This document shows positions 22,905 to 35,119 of a stretch of 64,000 nt of DNA, in pieces. Origin of the DNA: Buddleja alternifolia. Taxonomy: Eukaryota > Streptophyta > Magnoliopsida > Lamiales > Scrophulariaceae. Position 1 is the stretch's first letter. Each line of letters opens with the position of its first letter. The position numbers and the translations under genes are program-made. The DNA lies in the NCBI GenBank assembly GCA_019426215.1, contig CM033408.1, positions 5,831,077-5,895,076 on the forward strand. The letters are read 5' to 3'. The notes beneath the pieces are model-generated. The model made no database searches. It was not told the origin of the DNA and saw only the letters and a program-made list of their open reading frames with translations.

Positions 22905-25620
22905 GGTTGCTTTTACAACATTGTCCGAGGTTAGATAACATACCACCGATTTTGTGAACCATTATCTCTGAACCGATTGTATATTATTTGTCCTAATTAT
23001 ATCTCCTTTCAGCACGTATATTGCAAAAGACGTGTAAATTTTTTTATCGTGATCCTAATAATGTAGGAACTCATGGGTTTGTTTGGTTGATTACTTGTTA
23101 TTTCTTATAATCCTTGATTCCGCGAGTTCCATTTTCTTTACTATAACCTGCAAGAATTTCTTACTGCTTTTATGCACAACACCAGTCAAAAATACAATAA
23201 ATTACTATCATAGTATGTGAAATTGGAGTTAGTGTAATGTTTCTAATATTTCTCAAGCGTTGTTCACTACAGTATTAAATTGTCTGTGACGATGATAATA
23301 TGTTGCCTGTAAAGATAAGGTGCATATCTTTCCTTTTTCTTGTTTTGTTTTTGTATTGGGGCGTGACATTACAACCCAGCAACTTTTATCTTTAAAGTTT
23401 TGGTGTAAGCGTTGACTCATGTGACATAACATCTGTTAAAGTTATAACTTTTGACTATGGATTAGATAAATTTGGTCCTGGAGTTGTGGTTACCTTTATG
23501 TCGACGGTCTCAAGCTAACATTGATTAAGGATCAGGATGCAGATAGAGCTTTGTTGCATTGGTTATTAGTTAGTTTTTAATAAAGTCACATAATAGTTGT
23601 GATTTAGTGATTGCATGTGCCAAGGCGTACTGCTGTTACAGCATTTCCAGATGGATCACAAACCTCGGACGGTTCCACCTATTGTGGAGTTTATGCATTT
23701 AAGAGTGGCATTGGTGGTGGTTGTGCATTCGTTTGGTGCTATCTGTGTTAGTGGATTGCTCTCCCTCAATTGCTCTGTTGTAGTTCATGAACCCATAATC
23801 TCCTCGTTTTTCCCACTACTTTATTTGTCATCTTGGTGGTGTTATTGTTCACTGCCAGTCAAGTTTATGTGGTACTTGATGACAATTATGAAGGGGAAAT
23901 CGGAGCACGAGTCTCGTGGGCACTTTTGGTCCAAGAGCTCCTCGATGAGAAGAAATGTTTTGGTTCTTTTTCAAGGTAAATCAAGAAGAACCTCATTTCC
24001 GGACCTGGAACCAGAATGTATGAACTTGTTGCATGTTTTTCTCTTCCGGGGCTCGTCCAAAAGAGTTTGTCGAGAGGTTCTTAGGGAGTTCTGGGGCTTC
24101 ATGTCCTGGTACGATCACAACTATTTGTGTATGGTTGACTTGATTCCACATGGGTTCCATAATATAATATCATCCTTTGTCATTGTGTTGAAACCCAGAT
24201 TTATGAGAACTCGTAACAAAGCCCATTTGTACCTTTTTGCTATTCTATCAGTGTATTTCTTCTAATGAGCACCTGGAAACTCTGGTCTATTTGGTTTGAA
24301 TTCTTTGTTTTTCCTTTGATAAGTCGTCGAGTTTCATCGACCAGCCAGTTACCGATCGAGCGAGTTGATTGGAAAAACTTGCTCGATTGTGGTAAGTTTC
24401 AGTTGGAGGGAGAATGTTGTTTAATGATCTTGAACGTGTGATCTTTCTAGGACTCGATATGCATAATTGAGACTAAAATGTTCGATTAATTTTCAGGTGG
24501 ATGGAGACCGTTGGAACAGATCCACCCAATACAATTAACTGCAAGAGGTCTGGTGTGGTGGTAAAGATAGACTTTTGATCCTTGAACCGACATTATATAT
24601 TGGAGTGTTAATGAACTCGATTTATCGTAGAATAACCAAAAGGACGTTTTTTTTGGGGGTGATGGTGGTGGTGGTGTGATGTGGTGTGAAGTGAAGGGTT
24701 ATGCACTCTTTAGTAGAAAAACCACGTACGTTTATTTCACGTTTTTCAAGTCAAAATTAAAATAGAAAACTTTTACTTGTATACTTGTGAGTGATATGGC
24801 CAACATTTTCACCTGAGAACTCAGTACCTTGCGGTTGATATCCTGTTTCTCATTTTTCAATTTCGTAGAAATTATTTTTTATCAAAATTATATTTGTTTG
24901 GCATTTCCTAAAAAATGCTAAAAAATTCTCAAATTTCCTTGAAAAATAGTTTTATTGGAATTTCTCTCAGATTTTTTTAGAATTTTTTTACTATTCATAA
25001 TTAGACATGTTACCCAACAATTAATTTTTTTTTATCAGCTAATATTTTAACATAGATATTAAAATAATAACATATTTTGATTCGAAATGACGCAAAGTGC
25101 TAAATAAAATTCATTTTACATATTTTTGGATATTTTAATCGATGAGTTTAATTTAAATATATTCAGATTTTCTTAAAAAATAAATACTCACTTATACCAA
25201 CTTTTCAGAAAATACAGCTTTTCTGACAAGATAATATTTCACATTGCACCTAATAATTACACTTTTTCTATAAATTTTTTTTATCAAAATATACTTTTAT
25301 CATTAAATCTCCGCTCTCTTAAAAATAAAATAAAGAAAATAATATATGAAAAATTAGCATCTTCTCCATTAAGTTCTCCAATTTCATAAACATCATTAAT
25401 GTTTGATATGTTGTTTTATTAATTTGAATAATAGGTTTCCTTTTTAATTCACATGATTGATATGATATAAAAATGCATTATCCAACATATATATTTTTCT
25501 TTTTTGTTCTTTTATCAATTTGTCCAACATAATTTGACATGTGGGGCACTAACAAGACAGTATATACTGTCACGTTTACTTTATTCTATTGGAAAAAAAT
25601 CAAAACCAAACACATTTTTC
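22905..25620. other. SEC23 3' flank and intergenic DNA, unassigned open frame
   Basis: The first 200-300 bp are probably the SEC23 3' UTR; an AATAAA lies near 23197. A 216-residue open frame on the + strand (23615-24265) has hydrophobic stretches but no recognised domain, and its surroundings show no splice-linked exons that I can identify. Another frame over the same stretch reads NYEGEIGARVSWALLVQELL, so neither frame is convincing. It may be a decayed transposon. From 24600 the sequence is AT-rich with no gene seen. Confidence 0.45.
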
Positions 25621-25627
25621 ACCGAAA

Positions 25628-25822
25628 AAATTGCAGATACCTCCCCAACCTATTAGATGAAGTGCAATTTGCCCCTCAAACTATTAAAAGTTGCAGTTAA
25701 CACCCTAAACTATCATATATGTGCATTTTGCCCCCTCGATCAGCTTCGGGCAGCACACAGAGGGCAAAGTACTACAAATCGCATAGGTGAGGGGGCAAAG
25801 CGCACATCACCTCATAGGTAAA
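25628..25822. repeat. Truncated copy of the C/G-run foldback MITE
   Basis: Starts near GAAAAAATTGCAGATACC and contains the same phrases as 26197-26421 (TTTGCCCCCTC, GGGGGCAAAG, GCACATCACCTCATAG). The right terminus expected in the family is missing: the sequence runs into AACATCACC and AT-rich DNA. Confidence 0.6.
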
Positions 25823-26196
25823 CATCACCAATTTTATTTTATTTTTAAATTTTTACTAATTTTTTTATTTTTTTATTTTTATACTTTTTTTCATTTTTTT
25901 ATTTATTTTCATGTTTTCGGATTTTTGAATTGTCTTTTTTGTTTTTAGAAAATTATAAATATTTGAATTTATACTTCTTTTCATTGTTTTCTTATTTATT
26001 TTCATGTTTTATTTTTATTTTCTTATTTTCATATTTGATAATTATTTATTTCAAACATAGAAATAATATTTCAAGAAAAATCCAAATAAATTCCAATATG
26101 CGTGATTTAAATTGAATGATGAATGGGTAAAAATTTCCTGAAGTTGACCGAGGGGGGTTAAGTTAATATTAAAAATATTTAAATTAAAAAAAAAGA

Positions 26197-26421
26197 AGAG
26201 AAAATAGCAGATACCCCCCCCCCCCAAAACCTATGAAGTGATATGTGCTTTGCCCCCTCACCTATGCAGTTTGTAGCACTTTGCTCTTTGTGTACTGCTC
26301 GAAACTGACCGAGGGGGCAAAGTGCACATATATGATAATTAGGGTGTTGAGTGCAATTTTTAATAATTTGGGAGGCAAAGTGCACATCACCTTATAGTTT
26401 GGGGTATCTGCTATTTTCTCT
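26197..26421. mobile_element. C/G-run foldback MITE, complete inverted ends
   Basis: A 225-bp element whose first 20 bases after the initial A, GAGAAAATAGCAGATACCCC, are the exact complement of its right end. A run of about 13 C follows the left end. Internal motifs CTTTGCCCCCTCACCTAT and GGGGGCAAAGTGCACAT form the arms. No target duplication is clear because the flanks are A-rich and T-rich. Non-coding. Confidence 0.7.
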
Positions 26422-26641
26422 TTTTCACCTTTACAAAAAATATATTTCATTTTAAACCCAACATAATTAGTATTTAATTATTTATATACGTTTTATAACC
26501 ACATGGTTAGGGTATGGAAAAATCAAATAGTTTGTTTTCATTTTCGACACATTGATTGCCAAAAGCACATCAAATACAGCAGAAATTTAACTTTTAACCC
26601 ATATAAACATGTACTCATGAATTCTCTCCAACCCCCAACCC

Positions 26642-26649
26642 CTCCCTCC

Positions 26650-26696
<47 letters not shown>
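26642..26696. repeat. (CT)n-(TA)n compound microsatellite
   Basis: A CCCTCCCTCCCTC stretch passes into CT dinucleotides and then into about a dozen TA dinucleotides. Confidence 0.9.
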
Positions 26697-26698
<2 letters not shown>

Positions 26699-26826
26699 TT
26701 GTTCTGAATGCCAAATATTCTTTACTGTACTACGGTTTGCCTCAAGAAGGAAAGGTCATGAAAGGAACTTTGACAAAGTAAACTGTTTTCCTGCAGCCTT
26801 TCCCCCACAGGGTATGGGGTCCCCCC

Positions 26827-26849
26827 AGGGGAGGGGTGGGGAGGGAGGG
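26827..26849 (+). other. Potential G-quadruplex
   Basis: Five G-runs of three or four bases are separated by single A or T bases (GGGGAGGGGTGGGGAGGG and a further AGGG). This satisfies the usual G4 pattern with the shortest possible loops. It lies in otherwise AT-rich intergenic DNA, just after a run of six C. No gene is adjacent. Confidence 0.6.
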
Positions 26850-26943
26850 TTAAAAATGGGAAACATCATAAACTTAGGAGTGATTCAACCGACTATAAGT
26901 TTCGATATAATCATAATTATTCACTTACAGTGTATAATATTAT

Positions 26944-27092
26944 GAGTGATACGATAAGTCCCAATACTCGGAGTCCTGGGATGATCTACGCTGTTCGTGT
27001 GGATATATACATCAGGGGCCCATGTGCATATACACATGGGATAGTGTAGATCGTCCTGGGATCCCGAGTCCCGAACTCATTAAGTATCATCC
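26944..27092. repeat. Short imperfect palindromic element
   Basis: The left part (GAGTGATACGATAAGTCCCA, TGATCTACGCT) is mirrored by the right part (AGTGTAGATCGTCCTGGGAT, CTCATTAAGTATCATCC). The arms are imperfect and about 70 bp each, consistent with a small foldback MITE. Non-coding; no certain target duplication. Confidence 0.5.
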
Positions 27093-28504
27093 TTATATTA
27101 TATATAAATATTGCGAGTACTCTAAAACTTTAATCAGATTCGACTATAACTGGCCATGATCAAAATTGTTGATATGCATGGATCTTAATCAAATTAAGAA
27201 AATATTACACCCCAAATACGCAAATAAATGGATATTTCTGCAAGGATCAAGATTTTAGTCCATAGAAGTGCGTTATTACATATTGCTAGGAAAAGAAGTT
27301 CTTTGATAACTTCATTAATGCTAAATTAGTTCTAATTCAGAATTATCACATTTGTTAACATAAATCAATTAACCAATCTACATGCATCCGACATAAAGTG
27401 CCTCCAATTTAGTGCTCTGCAAACCATAAGAACAAAATAAATACATATCAACAATTAATCAAAGTGAAAATTAGTTTGAGTGATTAAAGTGGGAAAGTGA
27501 TAAAACTAAGAAACAAATAGCAGCAGCATTATTATACCTATGGAGATGTACTAAATGAGAATTCTATCTCAGACCTTATCCCTCGAAATTAATTTAAACA
27601 GAATTACAAAAATCATATGATTGATGTACAATCCAAAAAAAAATACGTAGTACTTGCCTTGTGATTGCTACGGTATGATCAAACACGATATAAACAAGAA
27701 TTTTTCGTACTATCAAACAAACAAATGCATGTTGCATGATTAAGTAGATTAATTTGTCATGTGATTGTTGCATAATTCGAGAAGAGTGGTCTATAGCAAA
27801 ATAAGTATAACAAGACTCATATAATTAATGGGGTATGCCAAAACTAAACATAATGAGAGAACAAAATCTACCTATCTTCCATGTATGTAATCCAATTAAT
27901 CACTCATCTTAGATCCAGTTAACACTTATTATGTAATTAATGGGGTATGCACTCATATATAGCTCGATATATAATTATCCGTACATAAATTTTCTTTTTT
28001 TATAATTATGTATTTATTTTATCACCAAGTTAAAGATCATGAAGCACCCTAAACCCAAAACCCCCCCCCCCCCCCCCCCCCAAAAAAAAAGGATAGAAAG
28101 TCTACACTTGCCTGAGGATATCAAAAAATACCAACGCCTCTTGGAATAATGGGAACATATTTGATACATTATCTACTATTATTATTTTTTAAGTTAAAAT
28201 TTTTTCAAAGAATTAATTACTAAATGGAATATTTGATATATATATATATAGTATTATTATTGTCAATGCAAATGCTAGTAGTTGTCTTTAGTAGCCTTCT
28301 GTGTGAAGGCAAGACTGCATGTACTACTGCATGCCCATATAGAGAAACTCTGTCCAAAGCTTTGACTCAGTTGCACCATTTGCCTATGACTCTTACTGTG
28401 AAACTCAAACTTATTATTCATATTATAATTTTGTTTAATAGAATTCTTTTGGAATTTGAAAGGGTCACAATCATAATTCTGAATTCAATGTAATTTCCAT
28501 ATAT
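27093..28504. other. Intergenic, no gene recognised
   Basis: AT-rich DNA with a homopolymer C-run followed by A's at about 28061-28089 and a (TA)n at about 28238-28250. No coding region, tRNA fold or long repeat is apparent. Confidence 0.5.
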
Positions 28505-28668
28505 AGTTTTTGGCGTGATTCTATGCTAGACGTGGTCCAATAGAGCCACTGCACTATACACCATTGGATGGAGGGGCAAGAAAGTAAAAAACACTTAAAG
28601 TACATACATCCAATGGTAAAAGATGGATTGACTCCATTGAACCCGGTCCATCTTAGGATTTTTCTAGT
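28505..28668. repeat. Imperfect inverted-repeat element in the 3' flank of the bHLH gene
   Basis: CACCATTGGATGGAG near 28559 faces its complement CATCCAATGGT near 28606. The outer parts also match in inverted orientation (GTGGTCCAATAGAGCCACTG against TGACTCCATTGAACCCGGTC). It looks like a small foldback MITE about 250 bp downstream of the bHLH stop codon. Confidence 0.45.
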
Positions 28669-28922
28669 TTTTGAAACAATACCTATTTGAGGTGTACGAG
28701 TACGACTCTCAGGTCCAGCCCGTTTCATTCCGGTGTTTTTACCAATGAAAGCATAAATCAGTTTAATATATACTGCATATAATCTCAAATTAATCCCAAA
28801 TTCAGACATTAATACAACTTTATAAAGCCCACAAATATTATCTTTCAATGTTATTTTCTAATTATTATTACTTATTATAGAGTTTCAAGAGGACGATAGA
28901 AATTGAAAAGCTTTTCACATAC

Positions 28923-31173
28923 CTAATAGCTATTAGTTGGTAGAATGGCTGAATACTGTTTATCCACCACTTCAATAAGCTTGTTTGCTATTGCACTTGC
29001 ATACACAATTGAACCTTCACAAATCTGCAATATGATAGACAAAAACCCAATAAATAAGTATATTTTTCCAGAAGAAAATTATTTAATTCTATCATTACTT
29101 GAATCATATAATATACCCTATATATATATATATATATATATTATTACCCTAATATATGAAAACAAAAAACCATAAAAATATTTCTTTTCCAGAAGCAAAA
29201 TATCTAATTCTATCATTTCTTGAATTATATAATTACCCTTGTATATATATAATATTACCCTAATATATGAAAAACAGAAAACCGTGAAAGGATCATCTTT
29301 TCCACGAAGAAATTCATTTAATTCTATCATACTTTAAACATATATGTGTGTGTATATAATATTGATCACCTTGGAGTTGAACAAAAAGCTATAGTAATCT
29401 CCAATTAGCCCACCAGCAACATGATGTAGATCAAGCTGAAGCTCATCAAGAACTTTTGACACAAAGAGTAAGCAATTGATTCTCTTCTGTTGAACAAGTT
29501 TAACAGTGACTTCGTCATCGATGATTCGAACATCAACTTCAGTGTTCTTGGATTTCCTGTGAAGCCAAGAGCTTCTAAGTGATGATCCATTGTATGGATT
29601 ATCACTTAAACATTTCGATTCGTTCCCATTATCACCTTCTGTCTTAGGCCTTTTTAGCCTTTCTCTAATACATCTCTTTTTCTCCACAAGAACTTTGAGC
29701 TCAGTCACTGTCCTTTTCAGCTCATTTATGTAGTCTATTGCATCCCCCACTATTGAGGCTCTATCATTCTTTGATTTTTATCAAGAAAAGAAAAGAGATC
29801 AATGTGTTAATTTAAAGATGCATAAAGAAACAAGATTGACAAGTTTTTTTAAAAAAATGCAAGTTTTTGTGCATAACTTAGCATGTAATTCCTCAAATCT
29901 CTAAAAGTTCTCTATAATCAAGAATTAACATAAGGGTTCTTTGAATCAAGATAATGTAACATGATTTCACATTAAGAGCACTCTGAAATAAATAAAAGAT
30001 GTATGTAATGATGTAACATTAATTGGGGTTCTTTAAAGTCAAGCTAATGAAATGATTTTACAATTAGGGCTCTTTAAAATCAAGAAAATGCAATGATTTA
30101 ACAATAAGGGCTCTCTAAAATCAAGAAAATGTGATGATTTAACAATAAGGGCTCTCCAAAATCAAGCAAATCCAATGATTTAACATTTAACGGCTCTCTA
30201 AGACCAAGAAATGTTATGATTTAACATAATAGACATAGGATTTTCATCAACTACAAAAAAGGATTTTTCTAAAATTGCATTTTTGAACACAAATACATAT
30301 ATGAAAAAGTCATTATTATACCTTAGTGGGATTTGGAACCAAATTCCTCAAAGCTTGATACTTATCATTCAAGAGCACTCTTCTATGCCTCTCAGTAGCA
30401 AAATGTTTAGTATCTTTTCCATCCCTATTTTTACCATTAAAATCCATTTCACCTGCAGTAAACTCAAAAACACCGTTATCACAATTCTGATAACAATTCA
30501 CATTGACATCTCTATCATCCACCCCACCAAACAAGGATCCATTAATCCTAGGCCCTCCTCCTCCAAGTGTATAACCACCCCCATGTGGTAAAGAATGAAA
30601 GAGCTCTCTCAACAAAGGAGGCTGTGGGGGGAGATTCAAAGGCAACAAAGGGTCGTAAACAACGCTACCCGAGGCGGACGAGCCGTCCACCACCGTTGGA
30701 TTAATATCCCCCAACAAGCCTAATGAAGCTAAGAAACTTGGAGATTTGTTTGAAATTAATGAATTTGGAAGCAAAGATGATGATGAACATCTAGGTAAAG
30801 GAAACATGGTGAGTAAATCAGGGGTGGTGGTGAAATGACCATTTTGGACATGATCAGCAACAAAATGACTGTTTTCACCATTAAAAGTATTAGTACTACC
30901 CATTTCATGCCAATTTGATGAATCATGACCAATTTCATGATTGCCGTTGTTGTTGTTGTAACACTGCTCGATTTCGAGATTGAATTGGTGTTGAAGCTCC
31001 ATCTCTAGGGCAGCAGCAACTGCAACATTATCTTGTACTTGATTTGAAGGGTAATTATTGGGATTTTGATCCTCAATTGAACAAAAACTCTGATTATTAT
31101 TATTATTAGAGAAACCATCTTCATGCAAACTGCTTGGATCAAAACCAGCACCATTTTCTTCATACATTTTCAT
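28923..31173 (-). CDS. bHLH91-like: bHLH transcription factor, bHLH10/89/91 (EAT1-like) group
   Basis: Nuclear E-box-binding factor. In Arabidopsis and rice this group acts with DYT1/TDR-type partners in the anther tapetum. Exons on the minus strand are 31173-30322, 29768-29370 and 29024-28923, joining in frame to 450 codons. The first 255 residues are Asn-, Ser- and Gly-rich, as is usual. The bHLH begins KHFATERHRR (H257, E261 and R265 are the E-box contact positions). It is split by intron 1 after VPNPTK and resumes NDRASIVGDAIDYINELKRT. A coiled LVEKKR follows. The C-terminal ACT-like part (DVRIIDDEVTVKLVQ, LQLDLHHVAGG) ends with ICEGSIVYASAIANKLIEVV in the small last exon. Both introns carry tandem repeats. 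No disabling change is seen. The tapetum role is inferred from the family. Confidence 0.94.
29070..29335. repeat. Tandem repeat (about 118 bp) in bHLH intron 2
   Basis: About two and a half units carry TTTTCCAGAAGNAAAAT, then TAATTCTATCAT (about 29083, 29204, 29319), then (TA)n, then TTACCCTAATATATGAAAA. The array nearly fills the 345-bp intron between exons 2 and 3. Confidence 0.8.
29932..30228. repeat. 41-bp tandem repeat in bHLH intron 1
   Basis: Several degenerate units read GGGCTCTNTAAAATCAAGAA followed by AATGNNATGATTTAACAATA. The middle copies are the most regular, and copies at both edges have diverged. The array lies within the 553-bp intron that splits the bHLH domain. Confidence 0.82.
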
Positions 31174-31587
31174 ATTTTATTTTTCCTGATGATTTTGAAC
31201 TGTTCCTTAATTTGTCTCTCCTATATTCTGGGGCCCTTTGTCTGTAAAGAAAAAAAAAAGTATAAAAAAGAGCATAAGTACAAAAAATCGTAATGAAAAA
31301 AGTATAGTATAGTACTACATACAGGAAATTTCAAGAAACCTAATTTAGCTTTTTATACTTTTTCTTGATTTCAGTAAAAAGGGCTGCTGCTAGTTTTGGT
31401 GGGCTTCTCTAAAAAGATTCAAATTTGTAAAAAATATTAAAAAATAGTGATGATTAATAGAATTCTTCCATTGATGCAGTTACAGGATCAGAGCTTTTTA
31501 GTACTAGTAAAAGATTAGTGGCATTGAAGAAGGAAAGAAAGAGAGGCTTTTGGTTTGGTTGGTTATGGTGTGGGTTAGGGGGACTGA

Positions 31588-31625
<38 letters not shown>

Positions 31626-33354
31626 TTGTTTTTGTTACACTGAAAAATTCTATTTTTTTCTATTTTCATTTTATTTTTAAAACTGGGGAAGTTTGTTAGA
31701 CTGAGATTCTTATAGAGTGGGGCCCACTTTTGATCTTCTTACTTCTGAATGATTTGCCAATTGCCACTGAGTCACTCACCAATTATTCTCTTGTTTATTC
31801 TTTTCATTTCACTAGTAAATTAAATGGATATTTTCTTTTTTTCCCCCTTTGTTTATCTCCCCAAAATTTATTTATTTCAGGTTCGTTTTGTTAGATGGAG
31901 CAAAGGGGTGGTATGGAAATGTTTCAAAGTAACATTTTGTTTAGTTCATTAATTAGTATAAACATAAGGGTATATAATTAAAACAATGAGTCGATGAGTT
32001 GATCGAGCCTCGAATTTCATAGTTAGAGTGATATTCACACACTATTCAATTGACAAACTATCTTTACGAGTGGGCTCTGATTTGTCAAAATCCAATTTGA
32101 AAAAGGTTGATAATTTATATTTTTTTAATTCTAAGAGAAGAGGGCTACACTAACTTACTTAACCTGACATACCGGGCCAAATAGTCAAAACCTGAGGTTA
32201 AATGATCCGGCTCTATCTTGCCCGATAAGAATCTTCATATGATCATCCGTATTCATTAGCGTCTCTGAATCCATGTGAATCCCAGATTTAGCTAAATAAT
32301 AAATATAAAAAAGGTATGAAACATAGTTGGAGAAATATTTAATTTGTTACCTGCCCTTTTTCTCTTTTTTTGGGTAAGTTTGATAATATGTTGTTTTATA
32401 TATATTGCTAACCGGTATAAAACATATTGCACAAACTCATTCTTAATTTCTGCAACCCATAATACATATCAATTCTATAAACCAAAGGAACCCTAGAAAA
32501 TAATGTTGTTGAATATACCACTTCTAATGACTAGTAGTACGCTAGATGAAAGAACCCTTCACATGATTGGCGTTTTAGTGCTTTAATTTCATTAAAGCAT
32601 TTAAGAGCGTGTATTTCGATTTTTTACGCTCTTAAAAAAAATTAAATCTCGCACGAATTTCTTTTTAAATCTTGCTGGTGAAAATAATTGAGAAAAAATG
32701 CCTGAAAAATAAGGAAGAATAAAACAACAGATATTATAGAGTTGCAGAAAATTATAAGTTGTAATGTTGAGTTTTCTAACAACCTTAATCTTTTCAATTT
32801 CTTCATACTTAAATGATTTTTAAGCCTAGTTGGAAAAAGAGTCACTCCATTGAACTATTTTCAAAACAAAGTGAAAAAGTAGAAAATATTTTAACTTGAG
32901 CTTGTTATATAAAATAATTCTAGAATATAATTTTATGCAAAAGTTTGCAACAATTAGTTTAATTTTATTTATTGGTACATTCTCTAAGGCGTTCTCATTG
33001 TTACGCTTCCACGTGACTTAAGTAATAAGAGTTTGTTTGTTTTACGAAGTAATGGGATTTATTTCCAAAATATGTAAAGAACATTACGCATACGAAGAGG
33101 CATTTTCTTTTCCAAAGAATTTATAATAATTAAATTTTTATGGCACGTTCTTTCAGTGTCTTTCTAAGGTCTAATGAAAAACATTTTGAAACTATATACT
33201 ATATATAGTTAAACATTTGTCCGGTTTTCAATAATTATATTTATTTTTTTGCAACTTTATTTAAAAATAAATAAAAAGATATCTCAATTTTCAAATCTTC
33301 ATAATCGCCATAAATTAGGAGGTCCATGTAATATATTTATCACATGTGCATGCT
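31174..33354. other. Upstream flank of the bHLH gene and intergenic DNA
   Basis: The part next to 31173 is the presumed 5' leader and promoter of the minus-strand bHLH gene. It contains a (TA)n microsatellite at about 31588-31613. No core promoter element can be assigned with confidence. Farther right the sequence is AT-rich, with no gene recognised up to the element at 33365. Confidence 0.45.
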
Positions 33355-33364
33355 GCGAACAAGT

Positions 33365-33859
33365 GGCAAAATTCTAATTTTAGTCCTATAAGATTTCGTC
33401 ATTCTAGTTTTAGTCTCATACTTTACGGGATTCTAAAAATCGTTCCAATAATTTGAAAAAGTTATAATGTTAGTCCTTTTTTTAAGCAACATTAATCCCA
33501 TACTTTATTTTGCATTTTTAAAATTGCATTTTGCCCCTGAACTATACAAGATGTTTAAAAAAAAAATCTCTAAACAAATATTAATGTGCATTTACCCCCT
33601 GAAAATGAAGTGAAATAAAAATATGTTTACGGGTGTAAGTGAAAAAAAATATGTTTCGGGGGGGGGGGGGGGGGGGTTTAACACATCGTGTATAGTTTAG
33701 GGGGCAAAATGCAAAATAAAGTATGGGACTAATGTTGTTTAAAAAAAGGACTAACATTACAACTTTTTAAAATTATTGGGACGTTTTATAGAATCCCGAA
33801 AAGCATGAGACTAAAACTAGAATGACGAAATCTTATGGGATTAAAATTGAAATTTTGCC
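33365..33859. mobile_element. Mutator-like foldback element with 9-10 bp target duplication
   Basis: A 495-bp element beginning GGCAAAATTCTAATTTTAGT and ending in the near complement (AAATTGAAATTTTGCC). It is flanked by GCGAACAAGT (33355-33364) and GCGAACTAGT (33860-33869), which match at 9 of 10 positions. The arms are at least 190 bp long (GATTTCGTCATTCTAGTTTT and its complement). They meet near a long G-run at about 33659-33676. No coding capacity. Confidence 0.75.
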
Positions 33860-33869
33860 GCGAACTAGT

Positions 33870-34599
33870 GAAGGCAAAAGTGGCACATTGCCTACAAGTT
33901 CAAAACAATTTATTATAATTTGTATCTAATTCCATGACTCAAGTGTTGGTGCCGCCCTCAGTCTCTCTCTCAAAAATTCTAGACGTCCCCTTTTACTCTT
34001 CTTTTCTACTGACGGTGGTTAGGCGAAGCAATTACCCCATCTACACTGTTGTCACCACCATCATCGATCGACTGGGTTGGAGCACCCGTCTTCAAGCTGT
34101 GTATCCCAACTTCAAATCTCGTCGGAGTTCTGACGAGATGAAAACGGACGATACATTATATTTTATATAGTTTATTAGTTTAGTATTTTGTTTTCTCTCT
34201 CTAATGAGAGTTTCGTCTCTCTTAAATTAGAGTGTGATCTGTTGCACAAGAGTTTTCTTGTGCTCGTTTGTTATTTCTTAAGATTTGTTATCTTTAAGAA
34301 TCTTGATATTTAGTTATTGTTAACTACATCGCTAGAGACATCCTAAATTGTGTTGGTATTGAAGTTGTAATATTTTTATAAAATGACCCTCTTTTCAACA
34401 AATTTTTTTTTTTGCATGACTCCAGATTCTTAAGCTTACTCATTAACTAGCTGAATTTGATCTAATTATACATATTTGAAGACTCGCGAGCCAACAAATA
34501 CATATTAATTTATCATTTAAAAACTGTTACGCCAAGAATGTCATCATAAATTAGGGATAATTGCCTACACATCTATCAATTAATCGAATTGCACGCACA
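33870..34599. other. Intergenic, no gene recognised
   Basis: A 78-residue open frame (33934-34170) is followed by T-rich sequence with CTCTCTCTAATGAGAG. It resembles the kind of sequence found near LTR or transcript ends, but nothing can be assigned. Confidence 0.35.
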
Positions 34600-34621
34600 T
34601 CCCACTACTACAAAAATACAT

Positions 34622-35050
34622 TATTACAGCGCACCTATTACATCGATTTTCCCAAAACCACTGTACGGAGGTCCCTATTACAGCGGTTTTGCCAAAATCG
34701 CTGTAATAGGGGTACATCGGTTCGGACCTATTACAGCGGTTCCGAGAGAACCGCTGTAATAGGTCTGTTAAAAAAATAATAAATATTAAAAAAAATGTAC
34801 CTATTACAATAGGTTCGGAACTGTTACAACGGTTCGAGGTCGAACCGCTGTAACATAATTTCAAAAAAAAAAAAATATTTCGCCTATTACAGCGGTTCGT
34901 ACCCGAACCGCTGTAATACGTTCGGAATTGTTACAGCGGTTCGACCTCGAACTGCTGTAACATAATTTCAAAAAAAATAAAATGAAATATTCCGCCTATT
35001 ACAGCGGTTCGCCTATTATAGCGGTTCGTACCCGAACCGCTGTATTAGGC
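34622..35050. repeat. CACTA 5' subterminal repeat array
   Basis: Repeated inverted pairs of CTATTACAGCGGTTC and GAACCGCTGTAATAGG occur, about a dozen half-sites in 430 bp. The same motif recurs at 37728-37882 and 38862-38965, beside each 3' end. The pairs can form perfect short hairpins. Confidence 0.88.
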
Positions 35051-35119
35051 GGTCGGGTTTTTGACCTACAATTCGGCCGCCTCCCCCAACAAATTCCCCC
35101 CAAATTCTCTATCTCTTTC

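Noticed and set aside
31454..31669. Minus-strand 71-codon frame upstream of the bHLH gene
   Set aside because: It is largely a (TA)n translation. There is no splice link to the bHLH exons and no known domain.
34580..34864. Minus-strand frame with repeated Tyr-Ser-Gly and Arg-Cys-Asn words
   Set aside because: It is a translation of the CACTA subterminal TTACAGCGGTT repeats.
34625..35050. CRISPR-like regular repeats
   Set aside because: The repeats are inverted pairs at irregular spacing inside a CACTA element in plant DNA, which is expected for subterminal transposase sites.
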